This document shows positions 1 to 5,072 of a stretch of DNA of 5,481 nt, piece after piece (position 1 is the first letter of the stretch; every line of letters starts with the position of its first letter). This stretch comes from Betaproteobacteria bacterium (GTDB taxonomy: Bacteria; Pseudomonadota; Gammaproteobacteria; Burkholderiales; SG8-39): NCBI GenBank assembly GCA_019245555.1, contig JAFARH010000035.1, positions 1-5,481 on the forward strand. Direction: 5' to 3'. Under the pieces are notes generated by a model that was not told the DNA's origin, did no database searches, and saw only the letters and a program-made list of their open reading frames with translations. A program made the position numbers and the translations under genes.

Positions 1-26
1 AATCGCGTCCGCCACAGGGCGAAGCG

Positions 27-272
27 ATGAACCGCGAGACGCATCACCGGACGCTCATGCGAGCGTGTCTCATTGCAGGTGATGAAGTGACACTTGCATC
101 ACGCTTGCACGTACCCTTGCCGTCATTGGTGGACTGGCTCCTCGGAGAGGTGCCAGTTCCCGTCGAGGTGTTTCTGCGCGCCGTGGACATTGTGATCGCC
201 GCGAACAAAGAAACGATGGCCGATAGCAAGGCGTTGCTGGAGCAGATCAGGAAACGCCACCGACCGGACTAG
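27..272 (+). CDS. Small helix-turn-helix-like protein (81 aa), putative DNA-binding
   Basis: Small protein of unknown role. Residues about 20-57 look like a Cro/C1-type helix-turn-helix: a helix with TLASRL (22-27), a turn at HVPLPSL (28-34), a recognition-like helix ending in VDWLLG (35-40), then a proline-rich turn and the amphipathic segment VFLRAVDIVI (48-57). The C-terminus is charged and helical with a basic end (KRHRPD). There is no signal peptide or membrane segment. ATG 27 follows a purine-rich stretch (agggcgaag, 16-24), a poor but usable ribosome site. The next genes on the same strand are another small protein and a receiver-domain protein, so a regulatory role is plausible. The DNA-binding assignment rests on pattern only; the fold might serve protein-protein contact instead. 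That the frame is a real gene is fairly likely, because the protein composition is sensible and the gaps around it are short. Confidence 0.62.
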   Translation: MNRETHHRTLMRACLIAGDEVTLASRLHVPLPSLVDWLLGEVPVPVEVFLRAVDIVIAANKETMADSKALLEQIRKRHRPD

Positions 273-322
273 TGTCCGCGCACCCGAGGGCTGCTACATT
301 TCGTAACAGACTCAAGGGTTGG

Positions 323-344
323 TGTCCGTGATACTGGGCGGACA
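323..344 (+). repeat. Inverted repeat TGTCCG/CGGACA at the start codon of the 65-aa gene
   Basis: TGTCCG (323-328) and CGGACA (339-344) are perfect 6-bp complements around a 10-nt loop; the last base of the 3' arm is the A of the ATG at 344. A second, 7-bp partner for the same 3' arm lies upstream: TGTCCGC at 273-279 pairs with GCGGACA at 338-344. In RNA such a stem could mask the start site. It could also be a decayed copy of the repeat seen intact at 1063-1087. Short repeats of this size can occur by chance. Confidence 0.4.
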
Positions 345-541
345 TGGACGCCCCGCTGTTCAAGCGACTGTCTCGCGAGGAGTTCAATCGCCTAAATCTG
401 ACGCAGAAGATGATCTACCTGCGGGCGCTCGTCGCCGAAGCGCACGGCCGAGTTCAAGACGAGCGTCAGACGGTCGATCACGGAAACCCCATTTCGCAGG
501 CGCTGCGCAGACTAACCAAACGGATTCGCAAGACCGGCTGA
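344..541 (+). CDS. Small basic hypothetical protein (65 aa)
   Basis: I do not recognise a named family. The protein is soluble and predicted to be mostly helical. It has an N-terminal segment with FKRLSREEFNRLNL (6-19), a middle helix MIYLRALVAEAHGRV (23-37), and a strongly basic C-terminus, ALRRLTKRIRKTG (53-65), that could touch nucleic acid or an acidic partner. There are no cysteines, signal peptide or membrane helix. ATG 344 follows gggcgg (336-341), a weak and very close ribosome site, and the start lies in an inverted repeat. The overlapping frame at 319-558 is rejected because its product is low-complexity, rich in Arg, Ser and Ala. The gene sits between the helix-turn-helix-like gene and the receiver gene on the same strand, so co-expression is possible but not shown. 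Confidence 0.55.
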   Translation: MDAPLFKRLSREEFNRLNLTQKMIYLRALVAEAHGRVQDERQTVDHGNPISQALRRLTKRIRKTG

Positions 542-578
542 GGCAACCGCCAATGTAGTAAGGCCCCTACCAAGTGTC

Positions 579-1055
579 GTGAGCGGCGCGAATCCTGCGA
601 TTACAACGCGCCGATCGCCGATGTATCTTCGGGCCTTCCCTATGAATGCGGCAGCTAAACGCGCCCAGCCAGCGCCGGCGCTAAGCATCCTCGTCGCCGA
701 TGACGAGATCGATACCGTGCAGACGTTAGCGGCGATCCTCAGCGATGAGGGACACACAGTCCACAACGTCACTCACGGGTCGCTCGTGATGGACGCAGTC
801 CGGCGCTATAAGCCGCACGTGTGCATCCTCGACATCGAGATGCCAGGTAAGGATGGTTACGTTATCGCGCGGGAAATCGTTACCGAGTTTGCCGGTAAGG
901 GGCCGCGGCCATTGCTAATTGCTATTTCTGGACGATGGAAAAGCCAGACAGACAAGATGCTCGCCAAAATGGTCGGCTTCGATCACTTCCTAGTGAAGCC
1001 AGCGGAACCTCAAGCCATCATCGATTTGCTCCACGACAAGCCGGGCTTTACCTAA
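579..1055 (+). CDS. Stand-alone response regulator receiver (CheY-like) protein
   Basis: Single-domain phospho-receiver, 158 aa from the GTG at 579. The receiver spans about residues 36-152. It has the beta-1 strand ILVADDE with the acidic pair D41/D42, phospho-acceptor D85 in CILDIEMPGKDGY, the conserved Ser/Thr position S117 in IAISG, and the invariant lysine K140 in FLVKPAEP. No output domain follows, so it should act through protein contact after phosphorylation by a histidine kinase that is not in the window. The start is uncertain: GTG 579, ATG 621 and ATG 642 are in frame and none has a good ribosome site. The first 21 residues look non-conserved, and ATG 642 would give a compact 137-aa protein with a short Ala-rich lead. 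The DNA is visibly less GC-rich than the catabolic genes downstream. The receiver call is firm; its pathway is unknown. Confidence 0.9.
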   Translation: MSGANPAITTRRSPMYLRAFPMNAAAKRAQPAPALSILVADDEIDTVQTLAAILSDEGHTVHNVTHGSLVMDAVRRYKPHVCILDIEMPGKDGYVIAREIVTEFAGKGPRPLLIAISGRWKSQTDKMLAKMVGFDHFLVKPAEPQAIIDLLHDKPGFT

Positions 1056-1062
1056 ACCGGGG

Positions 1063-1087
1063 ATGTCCGCTGGCCGATAGCGGACAT
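1063..1087. repeat. Perfect 9-bp hairpin ATGTCCGCT / AGCGGACAT
   Basis: ATGTCCGCT (1063-1071) and AGCGGACAT (1079-1087) are exact reverse complements around the 7-nt loop ggccgat, starting 8 bp after the receiver gene's stop. No run of T follows, so it is not a textbook intrinsic terminator, although it may protect the 3' end of the transcript. Partial copies of the same core lie at 273-279, 323-328 and 338-345, which suggests a dispersed intergenic palindrome rather than a one-off structure. Confidence 0.65.
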
Positions 1088-1089
1088 TA

Positions 1090-1112
1090 GCTTCGCTTCA
1101 AGCGAACGAAGC
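1090..1112. repeat. Second palindrome, GCTTCG/CGAAGC with nested TTCGCTT/AAGCGAA
   Basis: GCTTCG (1090-1095) complements CGAAGC (1107-1112). Inside it, TTCGCTT (1092-1098) and AAGCGAA (1100-1106) form a competing perfect 7-bp dyad centred on 1099. Only three T residues follow (1117-1119, aagctttg), so it is a weak terminator candidate for the receiver transcript. It could equally be an operator-type dyad upstream of the Bug/TctC gene that begins 36 bp later. Confidence 0.4.
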
Positions 1113-1148
1113 AAGCTTTGAGGGATGGGTTCGCGCTAGGCTTACGCG

Positions 1149-2096
1149 ATGCGATTTCTGATTCTTGCCTTCGCTGTGCTGGCGGGCGTAGCGCAAGCAC
1201 AGGACTACCCCAACAAGCCGATTCGCCTCATCACGCCGGCCGCGCAGGGCGGGACGACCGACTTTCTCGCGCGGCTGGTCGGCGCGAAGCTCGGCGAGAT
1301 CTTCAAGCAGCAGGTGGTCGTCGATAACCGCGCCAGTGCCTCGGGCGTGATCGCGGGAGACATCACGGCGAAGTCGCCGCCCGACGGCTACACGCTCCTT
1401 CTCGCGTACCACCAGCACACGATCAACGCGGCGCTGAATCCGAACTTGCCGTATCACCCGGTGAACGACTTCACGCCGATCACGCAGCTGACGCGCGCGG
1501 GTTTGCTGCTCATCATCAACTCCGCTTCGCCGCCCAAGAATCTGAAGGAATTCGTCGAGTGGACCAAGGCCAAGTCCGGCGAACTGAACTACGGCTCGGC
1601 CGGCATCGGTAGCGGCGGCCATCTTGCCGGCGAGCTCTACAAGCACATGGTCGGCGTGAAGGCGGAGCACATTCCGTACAAAGGGACCGGCCCGGCGATC
1701 GTCGACCTCATCGGCGGACGCTATGACTTCAACTTCGCCGGCCTGGCGGGGGCCGTGCCGCAGATGCGTTCGGGCAAGTTGCGCGGTATCGCAGTGACAA
1801 CGCCGCAACGCATCCCGAGCCTTCCGGACATACCGGCGATGGCGGAGGCGGTGCCTGGCTACGAGGTGGTCGGCTGGTACGGTGTGATCGGACCTGCCGG
1901 CATGCCGCAGCCGATCGTAACGAAACTGCACGACGAGCTCGTGCGCGTGCTCGCGATGCCCGACGTGCGCGAGCGCATCTTGCACGACGGCTCCGAGCCG
2001 GTCGGCAACGAGCCGCAAGTGTTCCGCGATTTCATGACCGCCGACCTCAACAAATGGGCGAAGCTCGTGCAGGAGAGCGGCGCCAAGCTCGATTAA
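1149..2096 (+). CDS. Tripartite tricarboxylate transporter substrate-binding protein (Bug/TctC family)
   Basis: Periplasmic solute-binding protein of the Bug/TctC family, whose members bind carboxylates and related small organic molecules with high affinity. A Sec signal peptide covers residues 1-17 (hydrophobic core LILAFAVLAGV, cleavage after AQA), and the mature protein opens with QDYPNKPIRLI as is usual for the family. Family hallmarks include the ligand-loop region AQGGTTD (32-38), VVVDNR (56-61), PPDGYTLL (77-84), NYGSAGIGSGGHLAGE (147-162), HIPYKGTGPA (174-183) and DLIGGR (186-191). The length of 315 aa is normal. ATG 1149 follows ctagg (1136-1140), a modest ribosome site. No TctA or TctB membrane subunit is nearby, so this is an orphan binding protein, a common arrangement in Burkholderiales. 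The ligand is unknown; an acid used by the adjacent catabolic block is an inference. Confidence 0.95.
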   Translation: MRFLILAFAVLAGVAQAQDYPNKPIRLITPAAQGGTTDFLARLVGAKLGEIFKQQVVVDNRASASGVIAGDITAKSPPDGYTLLLAYHQHTINAALNPNLPYHPVNDFTPITQLTRAGLLLIINSASPPKNLKEFVEWTKAKSGELNYGSAGIGSGGHLAGELYKHMVGVKAEHIPYKGTGPAIVDLIGGRYDFNFAGLAGAVPQMRSGKLRGIAVTTPQRIPSLPDIPAMAEAVPGYEVVGWYGVIGPAGMPQPIVTKLHDELVRVLAMPDVRERILHDGSEPVGNEPQVFRDFMTADLNKWAKLVQESGAKLD

Positions 2097-2105
2097 GGGG
2101 GAGAG
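2096..2105 (+). promoter_or_regulatory. Strong ribosome binding site for the GlcG-like gene
   Basis: The purine run agggggagag begins at the last base of the preceding stop codon, with GGAG (2100-2103) 5 nt before ATG 2109. It is the clearest Shine-Dalgarno sequence in the window. It fixes the start of the second gene and indicates that both genes are translated from one message. Confidence 0.85.
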
Positions 2106-2108
2106 ACT

Positions 2109-2591
2109 ATGAAGACCAGCTTTGCAGTGCTTGCAGCCTTCGGGTTCGCCGTACCAGCGGTGGCGCAGACGATGAACGAAGTGACGGTATCGACCGATGC
2201 CGCGATCCAGGTCGCGACCGCGGCCCTCGCAGCGTGCCGCGCCGACGGCCAGAGAGTCAGCGTGACCGTTGTCGATCACGCCGGCCGCGAGAAGGTACAG
2301 TTGCGCGACGATGGCGCTGCGCCGCACACGGAGGTTCACAGCTTTCGCAAGGCGTATACCGCGCTTACCTACAAGATGCCCTCCGAGGAGTACGGCAAGC
2401 GCGTCAAGGAGCTGACCAGCATTGGCCCCGTGCTGTTGCCGAACATCACGACGGCCGCGGGCGGCGTGCCGATCCGTGCGGGCGATCGCGTCGTCGGCGC
2501 GGTGGGTATCTCGGGCACACCGGGCAACGCGGGCGGCGGCGAGCATGACGCGAAGTGCGCCGCGGCGGGAATCCTGAAGGTCTTTAAGTAG
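2109..2591 (+). CDS. Exported GlcG/HbpS-like haem-degrading-fold protein
   Basis: Protein of 160 aa with a signal peptide (residues 1-19, cleavage after AVA), so probably periplasmic. The mature part matches the GlcG/HbpS family (haem-degrading domain fold). It has an N-terminal helix AAIQVATAALAACRADG (31-47), the strand SVTVVDHAGREK (51-62), the FRKAYTAL helix (79-86), and the C-terminal signature GGVPIRAGDRVVGAVGISG (118-136) followed by EHDAKCAAAGI (145-155). HbpS in Streptomyces binds and degrades haem and signals to a two-component system; GlcG is linked to glycolate operons, and the function of most members is unknown. Here it follows a Bug/TctC gene by 12 nt, so it may work with that binding protein in sensing or handling a ligand (inference). 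Its last 8 bp overlap the end of the convergent hydrolase gene. Haem binding itself cannot be confirmed from sequence. Confidence 0.88.
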   Translation: MKTSFAVLAAFGFAVPAVAQTMNEVTVSTDAAIQVATAALAACRADGQRVSVTVVDHAGREKVQLRDDGAAPHTEVHSFRKAYTALTYKMPSEEYGKRVKELTSIGPVLLPNITTAAGGVPIRAGDRVVGAVGISGTPGNAGGGEHDAKCAAAGILKVFK

Positions 2592-3594
2592 CGCGGAGGA
2601 AGTCGATCAGCAGCTCGGCCGTACGCTCGGGCTGCTCCTGCTGCACCCAGTGCCCCGCGCCCGGCACGAGGTGCGCGCCGCGGAAGTCGGTGCAGATGCT
2701 CTTCTGCATGCGCTCGAACTCCCCCGGCTTCTGGTAGACGCCCCAGTCGGCCGTGCCCGCGATGAACATCGATGGCATGTCGATCGTGCGTCCGCCGACT
2801 GCCGCGCCGACTGCGGCGGCGTGCTGCGGGCTCGTTGCGCAGCGGTACCAGTTTAGGCCGCCCTGGAAGCCGGTGCGCTCGTACGATTCCGCATAGAAGC
2901 CGAGCTCGGCATCGGTAAGCCAGCGCGAGCCATTCGCCGGCGCATGCGGCGCCACGGTCTCGGCCATGCCTTTGTCGAGATCCATGACGTAGTAGGTCGG
3001 CAGCTTCGCCAGCTCGGACGCGCTCCATTCCTTCAGCGGAAACGGCTTGTTGCCCGGCCAGTCGGCGCTCTTGTAGTGGTAATAGGCGCGAAGGAATGTC
3101 GCCGGGGCACGGCTCAGGTTCGCGTCGGCCTCGCGTGTCGAGTAGTACCACTGGTAATGCTTGCGGCCGAGCGCGGCAAGCTCTTCGTGCACGTGGCTCG
3201 AGCGCACGGGAACCCCGCCCACCGGCGCGCTCATCAGAACGACCGAGCGGAACAGGTTCGGCTTGAGCAGCGCGCAGCACCCGGCAACCGGCGAGCCGAA
3301 GTCGTGGCCGGCGACGTGCACGCGCGAGAGTCCCAGGCGTGCAATCAGCGCCGCCGCGTCCTCGACGAGATTCAGCACGCGGAAGGCCTCCAGATCGGTG
3401 TCGTAGCGGTTGTCCCAGCCCGTGGTCTCGCCATAGCCCCGCTGATCGGGCGCGATGACATGGAATCCCGCGGCCGCGAGCGCGGGCATCACCTTGCGCC
3501 AGCTGTAGGCGAGCTCGGGAAATCCATGCAGCAGGAGCACGGCGGGCCGCCCGGCCTCGCCTGCCTCCAGCACGTGCGTGCGCAGGCCGTTCAC
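2584..3594 (-). CDS. Epoxide-hydrolase-like alpha/beta hydrolase
   Basis: Soluble alpha/beta-hydrolase, 336 aa from the GTG at 3594. It has the oxyanion motif HGFPE (23-27) with YSWR, then PDQRGYG (49-55). The nucleophile elbow GHDFGS carries D98 as nucleophile, which points to epoxide hydrolase or dehalogenase rather than serine esterase. The acid is D283 in AGTADWG and the base is H315 in PGAGHW. A cap of about residues 127-255 holds aromatic WYY (149-151) and LNWYR (247-251), where epoxide hydrolases place their ring-opening tyrosines. The likely reaction is hydrolysis of an epoxide or a related substrate; a haloacid dehalogenase is the alternative. The start is doubtful: homology-like sequence (RSRFVED) continues upstream of the GTG, and the only codon resembling a start there is CTG at 3639-3637, overlapping the amidohydrolase stop. 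It is the last gene of the minus-strand block. Confidence 0.9.
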   Translation of the reverse strand: MNGLRTHVLEAGEAGRPAVLLLHGFPELAYSWRKVMPALAAAGFHVIAPDQRGYGETTGWDNRYDTDLEAFRVLNLVEDAAALIARLGLSRVHVAGHDFGSPVAGCCALLKPNLFRSVVLMSAPVGGVPVRSSHVHEELAALGRKHYQWYYSTREADANLSRAPATFLRAYYHYKSADWPGNKPFPLKEWSASELAKLPTYYVMDLDKGMAETVAPHAPANGSRWLTDAELGFYAESYERTGFQGGLNWYRCATSPQHAAAVGAAVGGRTIDMPSMFIAGTADWGVYQKPGEFERMQKSICTDFRGAHLVPGAGHWVQQEQPERTAELLIDFLRAT

Positions 3595-3635
3595 ATCCTC
3601 GACGAACCGGGAGCGGATCCCGGCCGGAGGATTCT

Positions 3636-4622
3636 TCAGAGCTTGAAGATGCGCTGAGCGTTCAAGCCGCGCACCTTGTCGCGAGTCTGGGAGGGCAGCG
3701 CGTCGACGCGCGCGAGACAGCCGACCATGTCGCCGATCGTATGCGGGTAATCCGAGCCGTAAAGGACGTTCTCCACGCCGCACACCTCGACCGCGAGGTT
3801 GAGGACGCTTTGCTGGAACACGACGCTGTCGACATAGATGCGGCGCATGTATTCGCTCGGCGGCCGATCCGTCTTGGCCGCTGCGGCCGGGATATTGTGC
3901 CAGCAGATATCCAATCGTCCGACGAGGTAGGGCAGCGCACCGCCGCCGTGCGAGGCGATCAGCTTCAAGTTCGGGAAGCGGTCGAAGAAACCGTCGTAGA
4001 TGCAGCGCGCCACGGCGAGCGAGGTGTCGAAGGTGAAGCCGATCGGTGCCGTTAGCTGGAACTCGTGCAGGCCAAGCTCCGCGCTTCCCGGCGGCGCGCT
4101 CGGGTGCACCAGCACTGGCAGCGAGCGGCGATCGATCTCCTTCCAGATGTTCGCGAACATCGGGTCGGTCAATGCCTTGCCCGTGATGTTGGCCAGCACC
4201 ATGACGCCAACTGCGCCGGCATCGCACGCGCGGGCGAGCTCCTGCAGCGCCAATTTCTCGTGCTGCCAAGGCAGGGAAGCGAACCAGCGAATGCGCGACG
4301 GCCAGGTCTTCTGCGCCCGCGCCATGTCTTCGTTCATGACACGCGCGGCTTTCAGGCTCACCTCCGGGCTGCCCCAGAAGGCATTCGGGCAGGTGAGCGA
4401 AGTGATCGCGATATCGATGCGCGCCTGGTCCATGTTCTTGATGCGTGCTTCCCAGTCGAACATGTTCGGCACGGGCGTCATGAACGGCGATCCGTCGAGA
4501 TGGATCGCGCGCAGGCCGCCTTTCACTTCCTTCAGCGTGTAGCGCGGGCCGCCGTGCTGCTCGAGGAGCGAGAGCCACTCCTTCGTCAGCATGTGCGTGT
4601 GGACGTCGATGACCGGAGTCAT
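3636..4622 (-). CDS. ACMSD-like metal-dependent amidohydrolase/decarboxylase (amidohydrolase 2 family)
   Basis: TIM-barrel metal enzyme of 328 aa, typical for the aminocarboxymuconate-semialdehyde decarboxylase (ACMSD)-related group. Predicted metal and catalytic residues are all present: HxH at H8/H10 in DVHTHM, H173 in VHPSAPPG, H225 in SHGGGALPYLVGRLD, and D290 in YGSDYPH. Relatives decarboxylate or hydrolyse aromatic acids and ring-cleavage products (ACMSD, gamma-resorcylate and 5-carboxyvanillate decarboxylases), usually with Zn or Mn. The exact substrate is not readable here. There is no signal peptide, so it is cytosolic. The ATG at 4622-4620 follows the TAG of the NTF2-like gene with no spacer and no clear ribosome site, which suggests translation by reinitiation from that gene. 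Family membership is firm; calling it a decarboxylase rather than a hydrolase is likely but inferred. Confidence 0.92.
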   Translation of the reverse strand: MTPVIDVHTHMLTKEWLSLLEQHGGPRYTLKEVKGGLRAIHLDGSPFMTPVPNMFDWEARIKNMDQARIDIAITSLTCPNAFWGSPEVSLKAARVMNEDMARAQKTWPSRIRWFASLPWQHEKLALQELARACDAGAVGVMVLANITGKALTDPMFANIWKEIDRRSLPVLVHPSAPPGSAELGLHEFQLTAPIGFTFDTSLAVARCIYDGFFDRFPNLKLIASHGGGALPYLVGRLDICWHNIPAAAAKTDRPPSEYMRRIYVDSVVFQQSVLNLAVEVCGVENVLYGSDYPHTIGDMVGCLARVDALPSQTRDKVRGLNAQRIFKL

Positions 4623-4991
4623 CTACGCGGCAAGTGGCGTGGATTGCCACGCCACCATCTGCCAACCCTTCGGGCCCTTTATCCAGACGTTGGTATACGC
4701 GCTGTTCAGCGTCTTCGGCTTGCCGTCGGACAGAAGCTCGATGCGGACCTGTCCGGTGACGAGTGCACTGTCGCCGAATATTTGAATGTTTTCCTTCGGC
4801 CGCTCGATCTTGCGGTATTGCCATTTCTTCGCGCGGATGCCGTCAAGGTAGCTCGCCTTGCTGTCGCTACCGCCGTAGGAATGCGTGTAGACGAGAGTGT
4901 CGGCAAGGAGCTTCTCCAGCGCGCCAGCATCGGCCGCGCACATCGCGGCGTAGCGCTGGTCTTCGAGTTTCCGGATGGTGTCTTTATCCAT
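4623..4991 (-). CDS. NTF2-like (DUF4440/SnoaL-type) protein
   Basis: Compact 122-aa protein with the cone-shaped NTF2-like fold pattern. An N-terminal helix IRKLEDQRYAAMCAADAGAL (6-25) is followed by LLADTLVYTHSYGG (28-41), the typical DUF4440 core with a pocket-facing histidine H37. After KASYLDGI (45-52) come strands ENIQIFGDSALVTGQVRI and the C-terminal NVWIKGPKGWQMVAWQSTP. No signal peptide is present. Members act as small-molecule isomerases, dehydratases or lyases, or as non-catalytic binding or oligomerisation partners; no specific reaction can be assigned. The ATG at 4991-4989 is preceded by tagaaagcc, a weak ribosome site, only 8 bp from the edge of the palindromic element at 5000-5072. 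Its TAG abuts the amidohydrolase ATG, so the two are almost certainly co-translated and may act on the same compound. Confidence 0.88.
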   Translation of the reverse strand: MDKDTIRKLEDQRYAAMCAADAGALEKLLADTLVYTHSYGGSDSKASYLDGIRAKKWQYRKIERPKENIQIFGDSALVTGQVRIELLSDGKPKTLNSAYTNVWIKGPKGWQMVAWQSTPLAA

Positions 4992-4999
4992 GGCTTTCT

Positions 5000-5072
5000 A
5001 AATGGGGACAGACCCCATTTTTCTCATTTGAGAAGAAAGTGCATTTAAGAAAAATAGGGTCTGTCCCTATTT
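5000..5072. repeat. REP-doublet-like (REPIN-type) palindromic element
   Basis: Two short palindromes face each other. The left one is AAATGGGG (5000-5007), loop ACAGA, CCCCATTT (5013-5020). The right one is AAATAGGG (5052-5059), loop TCTGT, CCCTATTT (5065-5072). The reverse complement of 5000-5022 matches 5050-5072 at 21 of 23 positions, and 5000-5026 matches 5046-5072 at 24 of 27. The two core differences swap a G:C pair for an A:T pair, so each stem stays perfect. Between them TTCTCA (5021-5026) and TGAGAA (5029-5034) form a third hairpin. Each main stem runs inward into a T-rich tract (ATTTTTC), which resembles a weak terminator in either direction. Two inverted REP palindromes a short distance apart is the REPIN architecture; mobilising RAYT transposases are usually encoded elsewhere and none is here. 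Genome copy number cannot be seen from one window. Confidence 0.75.

Noticed and set aside
1..30. Possible tail of an upstream gene ending in TGA at 28-30, overlapping the ATG at 27 as ATGA
   Set aside because: Only nine codons are visible, too few to support a coding call. The ATGA overlap is suggestive but can occur by chance.
319..558. Alternative GTG-started frame of 79 codons overlapping the 65-aa gene
   Set aside because: The product is low-complexity (Arg, Ser, Ala, Pro), while the 344-541 frame gives a balanced helical protein.
1098..2546. A 482-codon open frame on the minus strand, opposite the Bug/TctC and GlcG-like genes
   Set aside because: Its product is Arg/His/Ala/Val-rich with no domain, while the plus strand encodes two well-matched families. 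It is a GC-rich antisense shadow.
2369..3280. Open frame of 303 codons on the minus strand spanning the convergent junction
   Set aside because: It crosses two well-supported genes in the wrong frame and its product is Arg/Ala-rich without motifs.
2944..3657. Open frame of 237 codons on the plus strand
   Set aside because: It is antisense to the alpha/beta hydrolase, whose catalytic motifs are intact; the plus-strand product has no recognisable features.
3595..4824. The hydrolase frame stays open upstream to 4824, suggesting a 746-aa fusion protein
   Set aside because: The upstream part is an out-of-frame reading of the amidohydrolase and NTF2-like genes with Arg-rich, low-complexity sequence. 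Only the part from about 3639 downward resembles a protein family.
4065..5048. Open frame of 327 codons on the plus strand
   Set aside because: It is antisense to the amidohydrolase and NTF2-like genes and runs into the palindromic repeat. Composition is typical of a shadow frame.
5000..5072. The hairpins as a short CRISPR or a riboswitch
   Set aside because: There are only two repeat units, in inverted rather than direct orientation, with no spacers and no cas genes. No known riboswitch core was recognised.
5000..5072. Insertion-sequence remnant with target-site duplication
   Set aside because: No matching direct repeat flanks the element and no transposase fragment is present.
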